Shown here one piece after another: positions 23,201 to 36,097 of a stretch of DNA of 64,000 nucleotides. The notes beneath the pieces were generated by a model. That model saw nothing but the letters and a program-made list of their open reading frames with translations. It ran no database searches and was not told where the DNA came from. The position numbers and the translations under genes were made by a program. The stretch lies in NCBI GenBank assembly GCA_002914805.1, contig JXTB01000300.1, positions 216,372-280,371 of the forward strand. The letters run 5' to 3'. Source of the stretch: Parasponia andersonii (taxonomy: Eukaryota; Streptophyta; Magnoliopsida; Rosales; Cannabaceae). Position 1 is the stretch's first letter. Each line of letters starts with the position of its first letter.

Positions 23201-26138
23201 ATTTTTCTAATCACGTCTCTCATTTCTTTTTATGTGCTTTAAGCGACTGGCTTTTCTGATGATAACTAGTTTCTTATCTATAATTCCAGAGTCCTGGAGA
23301 ATCAACTTAGTGAACATGGAGGGATAAGTAATGCTGATGAGTTGTCAGAAAAGCAGACTGTGAGTTAAGCTTTCTTTGTTGTCTTCTGTGGTTCCTTTTT
23401 TGTTGCTTCAAATAGCCTCATTTTTGTTTTTATTTGTGTTGACAGTTTACCAAGGAGACTCAATTGTCAAAATCTGATGGTAAGTGGGATTTCTTGCTTG
23501 GTTGCCTATTACTTTTCCTAATTTATATTTTTCATTCTTGGACTACTATATGTTATTTTTGGTGGCTCTATGAAAATTAGGACTGAAAATTGTACAGGCT
23601 TGAGTTTATAGTTTTTAGGTGAAATGTAGATATAAAATTAATTGAAAATTTCTTGGTGAAACTTTGACCTTTTTCTATGTCAATAGTTGCTTTTTTTCCT
23701 ACGTTTTTCAGTTTAAGAAATGAGAATCTCCATTTCCCCAAACCCATCCAGTTTCCCTTTCTTTCTCTCCATGCACTTGTAATTTTTCTTCTCTTAATTT
23801 GGCAATGCAGATTCATTGTCATCGCTGACTGGGAAGAAAGACGGCTCTGATAAAGGACTATCCCCTAATGCCACTTCTTATGCCCCATCTCGTGTTTCAC
23901 TGAAGGGTAATGAGCAGAGTTCTTCCCCGAGTGAACTAGTAGAGGGCTCAGTTACTGGCAAAGCACAAGGACAGTCACAAGCTGTAATTTCTCATGGACG
24001 ACCTGGTAGTTCTGCATCTTCCAGTTCGGATAACGCGGTTGCTGGTTCTGCTGCTAGCGGTCCTGGTTTATCACCAAGCTCGTCTTTGGGTTCCTTGTCC
24101 TCTGAAAAATCAACCCTGAATCCCCATGCTAAGGTGCAGTTAGCGTTACTTTTTCTTGACCATGAACATTTCTTGTATTTGAAATCTAATCCATCCAAAC
24201 CCTATACAATTTCACTTATCTTAATATGCTGTCCTGCATAGTTAATTTTATTTCAATAGTAACTGATATATCTTGCATGAAAATAATGTATATGGTTGTC
24301 TTGTCTCCATTCTCTTAATATTAGGAATTCAAACTCAATCCAAACGCAAAGAGTTTTGTTCCATCTCAATCGCCAATAAGGCTTCCTTCCCCGGTGTCCG
24401 ATGGTTCCTACTATTTTCCACCTAACATGTCTGCTGTACCACAAATGCCTGGAATGCCTGTTAGCATTGGTGTAAGTTCTTTGACATTTATGTGCACTTA
24501 TTTCTCAGAAATGTTTATATGATAATATCAGGCATTGTTTTGTGGAGATCTGTGTCTGAATTATTTGAACTCTGGATTGTTACTTATGGGCCTCCCATGT
24601 GGCAGTACTAAGTCAACTGGTGATTTGAGACATTAGGAAAGAAATAGAGGTGGTGGAATTGATACATAATCTAGCATTGAAAAAAATTTATTTATAGGTG
24701 TTTTACTTGTATGCACGTGATGAAGTTAACTTATGCTTCTGAAATAGCTATATTTTGAAAATATTTTCTTATTTCTATGATTTATGTGAAGTCAACTAAT
24801 CTTTATATGGTCTTTACATAAAAGTTTTGTTTCGTATAAAAAATAATTATATGGTCTTTACTGAAACGAGAAAATAAAACAATAAAAATTGCTGGTCATA
24901 CTATGATTTATCAGAGTTCAATCAATTCATTATCCTTAAGATTTTTGGAGTTTTGACTTTGGAGCTTGGTGTGTGTATTTTCGGTATTGAGAAATTATGC
25001 ATATGATAGTTGTCTTCCATGTCAGGTGAAATGGATTGACAGTAAATATTCCAGGCTTGGGTAGGGTGGAAACAGCAGGGAATTTCATTTGAAAGCAATA
25101 TGAGTAGAGTAGGAAATCTGTGTAATTTAGAATATTATATTCGTTATTTCAAAGATATTATAGCAAAATATTTAGTTTTGTTTATTTTACTTTGCATGCT
25201 TAATGCTATTATTTGTGGTTGATTTCTTTCTTGATAAAGTGGTGAAGTTGTCTTGTCTATTATAATGCTAACCTCCATGATGCTTGCAGATTGCCCCCTC
25301 ATATCCGCACCCACAAGTTGTGTTTAATCCCCAAGCTGGACAGCTGCAAGCACCACAAGCATATTTTCATCCAAATGCACCTCAGGTATAACTTAATTGC
25401 GAAATTCTCTTTGGAGTCCATGTTCCGGACTTCTTTGAGTGTCGTCTCAGTAACAATATATATTCTTTATGTTAATCTTTTTTGTTCACCTGGGTGCAGT
25501 ATGGGCAACAGATGCTTCTTGGTCAACCTAGGCAAGTTGTGTACATGCCAAGCTACCAACCTGTAAGCAATTTTCTTAATTTTCCCATTTTGAATATGCT
25601 TAATGGTTAGAGGAGATGTATTATGTTGAACAGTGTTACAATACTTGATAGCTGGCTCCTATAACTTATCTCTCTTGAAACCCTTGGTTAAAAGATTGTA
25701 TAAATATTTTAAATCTGCTAAATAAGATTTTTAATCAGTGTCAGAATGTTTTATCATTATTCCTCCTTTGGGCCAATGATAGTTATAAATTCTTTCCTTT
25801 TTCAGCTCGATGCTTTGGTAGCTTCCTTTGTTAAAATTCTATATACTAGAAAATGACATTAAATCTAATTCTTGTTGTTCTTGAAAAAAAAATTTCAATA
25901 GCTTTTTTTCTGAATCCAAACAAGAGAAAATGAAATCTGGTGGGATTTTTTTTTTCCCTCTCTCCAATAATCTAGGTTCCAAACGGAGCTTTAATGTTTA
26001 TGTATCTTTTTATGTAACATTACACCTCATACTTTTATTATAGTTCTCTTTTGTCTCTGAGGTTGTGCTCAATTCATTCGTTTTTTGCATTTGGTTTTGT
26101 TTTTACAGGAAATGCCGTATAAAGGACGAGACTACTGA
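20214..26138 (+). CDS. CID4: CID3/CID4-type ataxin-2 homologue (PAM2, Lsm, LsmAD)
   Basis: This is a plant ataxin-2 family protein. It binds the C-terminal MLLE domain of poly(A)-binding protein and acts in mRNA stability, translation and stress granules. Fourteen exons keep frame (646 codons): 20214-20355, 20422-20583, 20809-20945, 21167-21357, 21567-21744, 21857-22096, 23062-23189, 23290-23359, 23446-23479, 23811-24133, 24325-24471, 25290-25385, 25500-25562 and 26109-26138. The N terminus MSMQQAVHSRSSANGFGRRR matches the family. The Sm-like ataxin domain follows (SRDRLVYLTTCLIGHHV to KDFGIILKVARM, about residues 64-115). Next is the LsmAD region with WVPDEDDPQ and FGVKSTFDEELY. Two overlapping PAM2 motifs lie at about 528-548 (STLNPHAKEF and KLNPNAKSF). 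The C terminus is Pro/Gln/Tyr-rich and ends MPYKGRDY. CID3 is an equally fair name. Confidence 0.92.
22463..22625 (+). mobile_element. tRNA-derived SINE-like sequence in a CID4 intron
   Basis: An A-box-like string, taggtcaagtggttagg (about 22473-22489), and a B-box, ggattcgattcc (22516-22527), have the spacing of an RNA polymerase III internal promoter. About 100 bp of unrelated tail follows. No cloverleaf can be completed, so this is not a tRNA gene. The exact ends and the target duplication were not found. Confidence 0.5.
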
Positions 26139-26530
26139 CTTGTTTGTGCTGAATCGTTTTGGTTTCTTTGGTCGACAATCGAAGAATAACCCCCCCCCAA
26201 CTGAGAAACTTTCCTGGAAAACCTACTCAAGGAAAGTGCCCACCACTAGCCCATAGCGATCCCTTTAATTGATACCCTTTGTGTGCTGGAGGAAGTTTAC
26301 CCTTTTATCCGGGATATAGCTTCGCGACCTTATCCTTCTTAACCCCATCCCATGTTTTGGGATTTCCTTCCCAAATTCATGATTTCATATAGTTGCTTCA
26401 CATTGTCTCAATGTCTTCGCTTTTTCTTTTCACCCTCACTTTTTTATTTATGGAACTTATATTTTTTTTGACACATTTCTTTTTTGTGTTACTCATTTGG
26501 GTTTAATGAAAACAATGATTTGTTACACAC
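26139..26530 (+). other. CID4-like 3' UTR
   Basis: Sequence after the TGA stop includes a pyrimidine-rich tract and ttaatgaaaa near 26503, a likely polyadenylation region. The end is estimated. Confidence 0.4.
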
Positions 26531-29500
26531 TTATGGTTCCCTTCCTGGCTTCCTCTCCTAGATGCCCTTATTGGACCTACAGTCCAATCGAATCTACCAT
26601 TTGATGCATTTGATTCACAATTTCCTTCAATAATTGTTGACAGAATTTCCCAAGGAAATGTAATTTTGTTTGAAGATGGAAATGTAGAATTGTAGTGGAT
26701 CATGAGGGTAAAGGATTTTATAAGGTTTGCGTGACAGCATAACTTGTTTAGTTCTAATACGAAGTGTAGTATATAGGAGAGTAGATTTGTATGTAGCTGG
26801 TTTTGGATGGGGTGCCTCTGTGTTGGATTCAATTGCAATTGGATCTCTAGACTAGGGCAGTAAAAGTATAATAGCATAAAAATTATATATAAAAATATAT
26901 TACCTGCAATAAACGTGTATTTTCTCTCTATATTTGAAGTGAAATTATGGATGTCTTATTGCATGCCAAAAAAGTTTTCCAATACAGACTTGTAAACACA
27001 ATTAGGTGTTTTTCTCTAGCCAGATATTGAAAATAACAGAACTAAAATCAAACTAGCTAAATTATGTGGTTAGTTGATAATTGAAAATTAAGGAATTTAA
27101 AGCGAAATGAGCTGAATTAAAGGTGACAAAAGCATCTATTTAATATTTGGAATATAGACTGTTTAGCTGCCTTTTTCTCTCTTCTTTATCATTTTTTTTT
27201 AACGCGCTTTTCGTAGTCGAGGAACCTCGTCTTTGCCCCTTCAGGATTTCATTTATGCGAGGAAAAAGTAAATCAAAACTACTATTTCGAAAAGTTTCTT
27301 TCCAAAGTAAAAATAACAAAAGTGAAAGCATTTTCCTTTCTTACAAAGTAAAAGTTAAAAAGGGAACAAAAGTAAATGGAGTCAATCAAAAAGCTTTGCC
27401 AACGGCAATTAATTAACTTAAGTTTATTTTGTTTTTGGTTATTAAATATTGCTGATTTAATGAGAATTATGAAGTCTACATCATCGTACATATACGAGGT
27501 TTTTAAGCTACAAAATTATGAAGTGACGAGAGAAAGAGAAAAGACAAAGGGACAATTGTTCCAAAAATTCTTGATGATTAGATTAAGACTAAGAGCTAAG
27601 ATTAGGAATAAATTAATTTATCAACTAAATAGATTATACTAACATAAAGGGAAAAGCATTAGCGAACAGGACACGCTGATTAGTTGTCCAACTGACAAGC
27701 AGCCATAACCCCATTTATTAAAATATGTGGTATCTACTCCATCTTTGTTTGTTGATGTAGATTCTTTATCATTAAATTAATTTCAATTTAATATTAACTA
27801 GACTTACACTATTGTTTTATTTTATTTTATTTTATTTATAAGGGAAGTGAAGTAGTAAACCAATGAATTTCCTTCCCGGGAAAAAGAAAAACGAAAAGAA
27901 AAGAAAGCAACTACAATATTAAAGCTTCCTTTAATTTCTTTTTTTCCCCCCTGAAATATGATGTGATTTTTTGATAATAAAAACTTTTTTTTGGTAGGCA
28001 TTGCTAGTTGCCATATTGTATTTGCTGGTTGTGACATTTAATTTTCTCCTCCTCCAGTTGGTGCGTTAATATAGAAGAAAAAGAAAGTGTAAAATTACAA
28101 GTAGTCATTTGACTTGATTTTTTGATTTCGAATATATATTGGGATTCGTGCTTGTCATTGTTGTGTTTGTGCATATAATAATATATCATCAAGATAAGGT
28201 CATGGTTAATTAATTATCATACAGCGAAAGCAGAACTAAAGCAAGAAATTAATTAGTAATTTATCAAATCATAAAGACAAAAGTACCCTTGCTTGATATT
28301 TATCCATGCCGGGATTAGAACACTGGTACTTTAATATCCCCATGTAGTGGTTTTCCTTTTCTTCTTTTTAATTTGAATAGTTAACCAAAATTCGGGACTG
28401 TTGTATATCTAATCCCTGACACATTCTCATTCTGTACGGATTGTAATCACTAGCTTCTTTTATGCTAGTAGGAAAAACTTGCCATATATTTTGAATGAAA
28501 ATAAAACAAATGCCTTGAATATCACTAGACTAAATATTTTAAGTCAACTCGAATAGTGTGTCTTGAAATTAATCCAAGCAACCACATGAAGATAGTTCTG
28601 AAATATTTAAAAACAAGTTTGAAATTTCATAACGAAGAAACTCTTGGAGTAATTAGAAGGTTGGTGGTGGATGATGGGTTGCTTTCAAATTTTGTATTTT
28701 TATTTTTTAAATGCGACTTTCAAGGTCATTTTATATTGACAGCAGATAAATGACATTGATTATATAAAGTAAGCTAGCTAATTCAGGGCTCTTTTGTAAT
28801 AAATGCTGTGTAGAGGGTCATTAATTTAAAAGCTGCCATATTATCTTCCTATTAATTGCATTAATAAGTTTTATTTAATTAATTGAAATCCATGACAAAG
28901 ATGGATATCTAGCTACCTTCACTCTCTTGGAGCGCGTGTGGAAAGTCGTAAGAGAATATTAGAATTAGATTTAGAAGTACATGAGAATTCTTGGAAGCTC
29001 CTCATCCTCATTCCAGAGTAATGGGGACATGATTCAACTTCTTACATGTTATCCAAAAGCATCACACAAAAAAATTCAGTTGGTAAATTTAATTTTTTAA
29101 ATTTGATCATGAGTTTATTCTAAAAACAAATTAATGCAAAAAAAAAAAATTCTTATGTCTAGATTTTCTGTAATTTAAATATTAAATTTTGGAATCTGTC
29201 AAAAAAATATATTTGTATTTTAAAATTTTAAACATTTGTATCCTCTATTCTTATTTTGTTAGTTCAACAATATTGTTTTTTTGTAAATATTTTAATTTTT
29301 TAAAAATAGAAATAACATAGTTTGGATTTGTAATTTTTTGAGAAATAAATTTATCAAAATATGGGCATAGGATACAAATTTTTTTTACGAATTTCAAAAT
29401 GTAGACATTTTTTTTGGGTAGAAATTTAGGATTTAAACCGCATAAGGACTACTAGATTTCTTGGAATTTTTTGCAGTTAACCCAAAAAAAATGACCATGA

Positions 29501-30400
29501 GTTGATTACTAATTTAGACCACTAATATTTCTTTTTCTTAAGATAATAGTTGCATTTAGGGTAAAATCTTGTATTTGAAATTGAATGCATTTTTTTTGTT
29601 GTTAAGAAATAGACTAAGATAATATGTGGTGTTGAATACCCTATAATTATATGGTCTTTAATATTATTCTTTTGTTAATTGCATTCATTTCGCAAGCTGT
29701 AAAATGCTTTCTACCTATATCAAAAAAATTAATAAGAGATAATTTATAACCTTTAATTTATTTTCATGTAAGCGATTAAATTTCTCTTAGCCTTATCATT
29801 TCTGAATTATTCAAATGAATCTAATTAAACTATAGGTCTTATTATTAGAAAAAGTTTATATAATAGAAAAAACATAAAGGGTTTTTACTAAACGTAAAGT
29901 TAAAATTAATAACTTCAAAAAAAAAAAATTTACCTTAAAACAAATTAAAAAAGAAAAAGAAAAAAAAGAAAACAGGGGAGATAGTTGATTGATTTCAATG
30001 GGCCCTTGTAGCGCGTGGGTAGAACACTGGCCGTAATATCAAGTGTGGTGACAACTTAGTATTTATTGTACCAGAAACCAGAAAGCGTGGGAAATTCATA
30101 TTGTCGATTTACAGCAAAATTTATAATCTCTCGTACTTAAAAATATATATAAAAAATAAATAATAAAGAATAGAATTTTATAATCATTTGGTGCTACACG
30201 ACAAACACAAACTACAATTTAATATTATGTTATTAGAATAATACGTATTATAATATACATATGTATATGTATACATCTAGTAAATGGGAAAAATGTAAGA
30301 TTGGATTGATTGATATAAATTTTAATTAAGAATAGCAATAATAATAATAGAAGAAGAAGAATAAAAAAAAATAAAAACTCGGAGAAGGTGGGAAGGTGGT
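26531..30400. other. Intergenic region, no gene found
   Basis: About 3.9 kb of AT-rich DNA. Open frames here are short, lysine- or phenylalanine-rich and unlike any family I know. 29160-29440 has weakly complementary halves (tttgtatcc near 29237 and ggatacaaa near 29369) that may be a worn MITE. No tRNA, rRNA or conserved protein fragment was seen. Confidence 0.4.
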
Positions 30401-30491
30401 GGAGATGCTGGTGAAGTCCCTAGTGAGTTTAATGCAATAAGAATTGTTTAAGGAGAGATTCAGTCTCAGAATTGACACCAAAAGCCAAGTG

Positions 30492-30522
30492 TGCGAGAGA
30501 GAGAGAGAGAGAGAGAGAGAGC
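30492..30522 (+). repeat. GA microsatellite in the NF-YA leader
   Basis: An uninterrupted GA run of about 13 copies lies in the probable first exon of the NF-YA transcript. Confidence 0.8.
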
Positions 30523-31633
30523 TTTGTGGGGTTAAACAATAAGAGAAGAAGAGGAAGAAGACATGCACAGTTCCAAGTCTACAACGATTCCCATTTCTTG
30601 TTTTTCCACACTTTACTAAATCCAAAAAAGGTCCTTCCTTTACCCAAAGGTTTATCTTTTTCTCTCTACTTTCTTGCCTTTTCTTCAACTGGGATTTCTT
30701 CTTCTTCTTCTTGTTCTCTCTCCTCCTTTTTTTTTTGTGTCCTTATTTTTTTGTTTTTTAAACTGCCCATTTTTATGTCTGCTACTTTTTTTGTTCCCTC
30801 GCGGATATCGTTGTGTGGCAGTGAATGTTACATGAGATTGCATGTGGAGACTTAAGATGGTAAAGCTGATTTTTAGTGCTATTGGGGTTGTAAGTTATAT
30901 GGGTTTTTGGTTTTTGTGAGGGTTATATATGGGATGCTGAGTTATAGGTTGTTCTTATGGGTTCATTTGATCATTCATTTGTCTTTGTATCTATTGGTTC
31001 CATTCCAATCATGTGCTTTTCTGATTTTGAAGGTGGACTTACTTGACACAGTTTATTCAGCCTTGACTTCTCTCTTTTGCTCCTTATTTGATACTTTTTT
31101 CCTCTTTCATAGAAAGAATAGTGTTTTTAATGAATGGTTCTGTTCTTTGGGTTCTTGACACTTAACCTCACTGCTGATTTGGTTTCTATGTTCTGACCAT
31201 GATATTTGCTTGTTCCCATGTCATCTTTATTCTTGCAATCATTTTCTTAACTGGGAATTGCTCACGTCTTCTGCATATTTAGTTATTGGATAGGTGCTGC
31301 CTTTTGACTACTTTGCTCAACTATTTTGTTCTCATTCTTTTCAATCAAGTGTGTTCATGTACATTAAAACGTGCTGAATTGATCGTGTTCATATGAAAGT
31401 GAAATTTAGGATTGGAGGAAAGTGGAAATGGAAGTTTGTGCTATGATTTGGAACTACCGCCGTAGCGCTGACGTATCTTTGATATTTGCTTGGTTATTGG
31501 TTCTTATTCTCACTTTTGTTTATGATTTTTGGGTCTGGGCTACCGAGGCTTAGTGGATAGAGATGATAAACTAGGGTCACCTAGTGGTGGAGGTACAATC
31601 TGCATCTGAATTCTGTGTACTAGGACAGATGTC

Positions 31634-31635
31634 TG

Positions 31636-31668
<33 letters not shown>
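31634..31668. repeat. TA microsatellite in an NF-YA leader intron
   Basis: A run of TA dinucleotides with a gtatgta start lies within the long leader intron. Confidence 0.85.
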
Positions 31669-31670
<2 letters not shown>

Positions 31671-32150
31671 TTTTCTCATATCCAAGACAACTTTTGTTCC
31701 ATACTTTTGCTCAAGTCCATTGAAGGCCTCTCTATGGAGACTCTTTATTCTTTTCTATCCCGGAGATAGGGGGTGGAGTGGCATTTTAAATTGGTTTCCT
31801 TGCTGCCTACCTTTTGTTAGCTTACCTTTTTGTGGATTCTGAGAGTCATGATACTTTTTTAGTTACGATTCTTTTTTAACCACCGGTGCATTAATTTAAC
31901 CTACAAATTGAGATTTTTATCTTAAAATGCATTTTCAGTGCTTTGGTAATATAAGATAGTATCATTTTCGTTCTGTTGCTTAGAACTGACGTATTGTACA
32001 TTGTGGCAGTTTATGCTTTGTTAGGGTTCTTGGTTGGCAATGAGTGCACAGCCTAAATATAAGGTCAGATTCTCCTGCCTTTACATATATGAAGATCTAG
32101 GAAGTTTTTCATCATAATTTCTAGATGCTTTGAGTCGCAGCTTAAAGAGA

Positions 32151-34500
32151 ATGCAGAATTTGCTTAAGAAAGATTCCAGTGTTAGTTCTATCCAGTCAGA
32201 ATCTCAACTATTTGTTGGCTGCTCATCATGGGAAAATTCAAGTGAATCACATGCCCAACAATCATCTATATCACAAAGTCTAAGCTTAAATATGGGAGTT
32301 CCAGCACAACATCATCAGAACACCAAGCAATTAATTTTGCAATTTCAAGATCAAGATTCATCCTCAACTCAATCTACAGGTCAGTCGCACCCTGAAGTGG
32401 CTAGTATGAAAGGGAGTAATCTTTATGGACCTGGCATGATTTCTACACTACAAGGTTAATAATTAACCATCTACCGTTCTTGTTTTTCTTTTTTAAATGA
32501 ACCTTCTAAACTTCTGCTATTAGCTAGTTCCCTACGTTGCTTAACAATGGTTTGGGAAGGTTCTGATGATTCTAGATGTGTTTGTGTTCTTTTTCTGGAG
32601 ACACCTTTTTGATAATCAAATTGAACTGCTAAGCATGAGAAAAACGATAATAATATTGAACGCGCTAGCAAATTTGTAGCCACTTTAAACTAGATTTTAA
32701 TAATTCATCCCTTTATCCCTTTGCCTAAGGTAGTTTTATTTCTAATATTGTTCAATTGACTAACGATCAACTCTATAAGAGAATATTGGTTCACATCTCC
32801 TATGGCCCCGCCTGAATTTGTGTGATTATAAAATTTTGTTGTTGTGGGGCCAGAGTTGCCTATAATTGAAGTAGCCTTGTACTTGCTCAGGATATAATGA
32901 AACGCAGGGGAAGTCTATGGGAGGCCACATTAAACAAGTCTCATCAATGGGAACTCAGGACTTTGTCTTCTCTTCACAACTCAACCATAGTCAACCAATG
33001 GTTAGTAGAAACCTGCTTGCTTGCTTGATATGAGAGTGGGTGGAATCTTACCTTTATTTGTTGTTATTTTAGGCTCACATTCCTTTCAACTTTGCTGAAC
33101 CATACTATGGTGGTTTACTGGCTGCTGCTGCTTATGGGCCTCCCGCTATGGTAAGTGCTTTAGTATAATCTAAGGTTTATGTTGAAAGAACTAACTTTTC
33201 GCATATATTATATGTTGTCAAGTGAATTTTGAATCTAGATTATAACTTCATATAATGGTTGCTTCTTCTAGTGTCTACTCGGTAATTCAAACGTGGTTTG
33301 GCCCTTTTTTTTNGGGAGGGCAACGTCTTGGACAAGATTGGAGTCTGACATCATCCTATGTTGTTAACGTTGTAAATTGAAGTAATGATATTGATGTAGG
33401 TCAAGCCTTCTCATGAAGTAAGACTTTTGAATATTATGTCATATTCCAAGTAAAATATGGAATATAGAATCTACAAGTTATTTATGGGACTATCTTTCAG
33501 ACTGCATACTTAAAGTTTTTGTTCTTTCTTTTAGTGCATTAGTTATTTGCTTGCTATTATTTGGTTGAAAAAAAGTTCCTCTATCAACTTTGCATCTCCT
33601 TTGCTCTTATTCTTCTCTATTTTCTGTATAAAATTCTCTATAATATGGAAGTTGTTTCCTTATATCAATTAATTGAAAAGCTATTTTTTATGGGGAAGAA
33701 CATTCCAGGCATAAATGCAAATTATTATAATAACTGATGTTATTCTAAGTGATGTTCTTAAGATTGGGCAAGAAACCCCAAAATTTTGCATGTCACAGTA
33801 TATTTGTTGTTTTAAGACTGTGAATTTCTATCTTTGCATTGCCTCCAGATTCACCATTCCCAGATGGTGGGGATGGTTCCTGCTCGAGTGCCTTTGCCTC
33901 TTGATCTTACAGAAGATGAACCCATTTATGTCAATGCAAAGCAGTACCGTGCAATACTAAGGCGGAGACGGTTTCGAGCCAAGCTTGAAGCTCAGAACAA
34001 ACTTCTCAAAGTTCGCAAGGTATGTGTATCTGGATTTTCCAATCCTAAAGTTTCCGTAGTTGTCAAACTATACATTAGATTAAATGAATTGAGAGCACTT
34101 TTGACGGGTTCTCAAAGAAAAAGTTGCGAAACATATGCAGCCGTATCTTCATGAATCTAGGCATCTTCATGCACTGAAGAGGGCTAGAGGATCTGGTGGA
34201 CGCTTTCTTAATAGGAAGGATGTCGAAGAATCCAACTGTGGCCCTGCAGAGCGTGGCCCTGATAGCTTGGCTTCGGCTCGACCACATTTGAACAAAAACA
34301 TGATGGAATCTGAAGTTCATCAGCCGGAAAACTACAAAGACGGTTCTTGCACCACCTCTTGCTCTGAAGTCACAAGTGCCTCTAACAGTGACGACATCTT
34401 TCAGCAGCAGGAGTTGAGGTTCTCTGTATACCCTATGCATGCTCACATAGTTGGTTTATGCGCGGGTGGGAACCAACACCACACCTCTGCCCTCCGGTAA
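32151..34500 (+). CDS. NF-YA3: Nuclear factor Y subunit A (NF-YA3/NF-YA8 type)
   Basis: NF-YA joins the NF-YB/NF-YC histone-fold dimer and reads the CCAAT box. Five exons keep frame (340 codons, the same as Arabidopsis NF-YA3): 32151-32454, 32891-33000, 33073-33150, 33849-34019 and 34141-34500. The N-terminal part carries MQNLLKKD and the clade signature FQDQDSSSTQSTGQS. The core domain runs from about residue 189 to 245. The subunit-contact helix is YVNAKQYRAILRRR, and the DNA-binding part is PYLHESRHLHALKRARGSGG then RFLN. I start at the ATG at 32151 because the frame upstream has no ATG and an upstream ORF closes at 32133. Residues 205-206 are Arg-Phe where most plant homologues have Gln followed by a small or polar residue. 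The numbering within the NF-YA family is tentative. Confidence 0.92.
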
Positions 34501-34574
34501 GAGACGTGGCCTTCAGCCCTTAACACAGCAATCCGTGTTCAGTGTTCAGATCGAATACAGGTTCTGGTGTTCCA

Positions 34575-34595
34575 ATGGGAAGTCATCCTTGGCTC
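34575..34595 (+). promoter_or_regulatory. miR169 target site in the NF-YA 3' UTR
   Basis: The 21-nt string atgggaagtcatccttggct plus a final c pairs with miR169 (5' cagccaaggaugacuugccg 3') without a break through aagtcatccttggct. Mismatches are limited to the ends and one internal position. It lies 75 nt after the stop codon, the usual place for miR169 sites in plant NF-YA mRNAs. The match was made from the remembered miR169 sequence. Confidence 0.85.
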
Positions 34596-34739
34596 TTTTA
34601 CAGTTTGCTTTTGTGTTTAATTTCATTTCAACTTAAGCTTGTTAAACACAAAGACATTTTACTTGTACCAGCTGTGGTTTTAACCTTTACAGCCTTTCGA
34701 CAAACACAGGCGTATTTGTCAAACTTTGATTATGACTAG

Positions 34740-35339
34740 GTGTTTGATGACATAACCACGGTTGTATGTGATGATAATTTATGTTTATCATTGTGCTTGG
34801 GGATTGACCTTGATCTTAGAATGGTTTCAGTTTAATTGCATAAAAATTTTCTCATCCACCTAAGTTATGAAAGTACCCTCTTGTTTGGTTGCTGAGAGGG
34901 GAAAACGAAGAACAAATAAAAGTTCATGGTCTATTATTACTTGAATTGCTATCTTGAATTCCTTACTCATGATTATTTTCCTTCTCAATTTTTTTGTTGG
35001 GGTTGCACAAGATTGTCATAGTGTTAATGAGTAATGAAGTTTAGAAAAGACTGGGAGTGTTGGGAGTGTAGAGTCTATATAGATTACCACTAATTGTATT
35101 CTCCATTATAACTGCTCGACTCATTGTTTTGGCCGATGGCCGCTACTTGGTTGGACCTGGATCTGCCTTATTTTCTTATTTTTGCTAGGAGGTCGGAGTT
35201 GGAGAGCCGCCTTAATTGCTTTTTAATGTTCTAATCTAATTAAAAGGCACCTGACAAATGCCAAAAAGCAACATAGTGTGACTATGAGTTAAACAGTAAC
35301 TTGACTTGCTCCAAATAGCTTATCAGTTATGTATAAATG

Positions 35340-35378
<39 letters not shown>

Positions 35379-36090
35379 CTAGTTCAATAGGGATTTTTTT
35401 AATTCTCTAGGAAATCAATTTTGACCTTAAGATTTTAATCTAATTGTTAAAATTAAATGCATTGGAATAATTTTCAATGCAAATTAAATAATATCATTTA
35501 TTTTTGTAAACGTTGGATTAAAATCTAATAATAAAAAAATATGTTCTCTCCATATATATATATATATTAAGAATAGAAATTTAGGTAAATAATTAATATT
35601 TTAAATTTAATAAAGTATATATCTATCTTTTAAATTTTATGGCTAAATATCTAAGTATATATATTTATTAATTTTAGTTAATTGACATATAAACATATAT
35701 ACCGAATATTTTATTATAACATTTAAAAAGATAGACTTCGTCTTAAATTGGGCTAAAAAATTTGGTAATTTTGCCATATATCCTTTTAAGAACTTACCTG
35801 TTTTAATCATATGTTTTTTTCTGTATGTTATATTTTAATCACATTAGAGATGTGCTAACTGCCGAGTAGTAGAGGTTGCTTAAAACTTTTCTCAAGATGA
35901 GGAATTTGACACATGGGAAGTGATTATTTTTCCTTAGAGCAACAACTTTTTTTTTTTAAAAAAAAATTTACGGAAACAGTATAAGAAATCAATCGCTGTA
36001 TCGAACAAAAAAAAAAATTCAACCACAAATTGGAAACTCATGGACTAATTAGTTAGTAATTTTTGAGTTTGTCTAATCCCATTATCAAAT
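34740..36090. other. Intergenic region with TA repeats
   Basis: AT-rich DNA with a long TA run (35340-35375) and a second, shorter TA run near 35553-35568. No coding potential or transposon ends were recognised. Confidence 0.4.
35340..35375. repeat. TA microsatellite
   Basis: About 18 uninterrupted TA dinucleotides in intergenic DNA. Confidence 0.9.
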
Positions 36091-36097
36091 GGGTTTA

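Larger units (their letters stand above)
30480..32150 (+). promoter_or_regulatory. NF-YA 5' UTR with introns and two upstream ORFs
   Basis: The first leader exon starts near 30480 and includes a GA repeat. It carries an upstream ORF of 26 codons at 30775-30855 (MSATFFVPSRISLCG...) that stops just before a possible donor at 30859. A second leader exon, about 32010-32063 (ggcag|ttt to ataag|gtcag), joins the coding exon at 32125 (ttctag|atg). Splicing makes a second upstream ORF, MSAQPKYKML, from 32040-32063 plus 32125-32133, ending 17 nt before the main ATG. Upstream ORFs usually lower main-frame translation. The exon structure rests on splice signals only. Confidence 0.5.

Noticed and set aside
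31541-31640. Possible second SINE (gcttagtggatagag) in the NF-YA leader intron
   Set aside because: An A-box-like string is present but no B-box follows.
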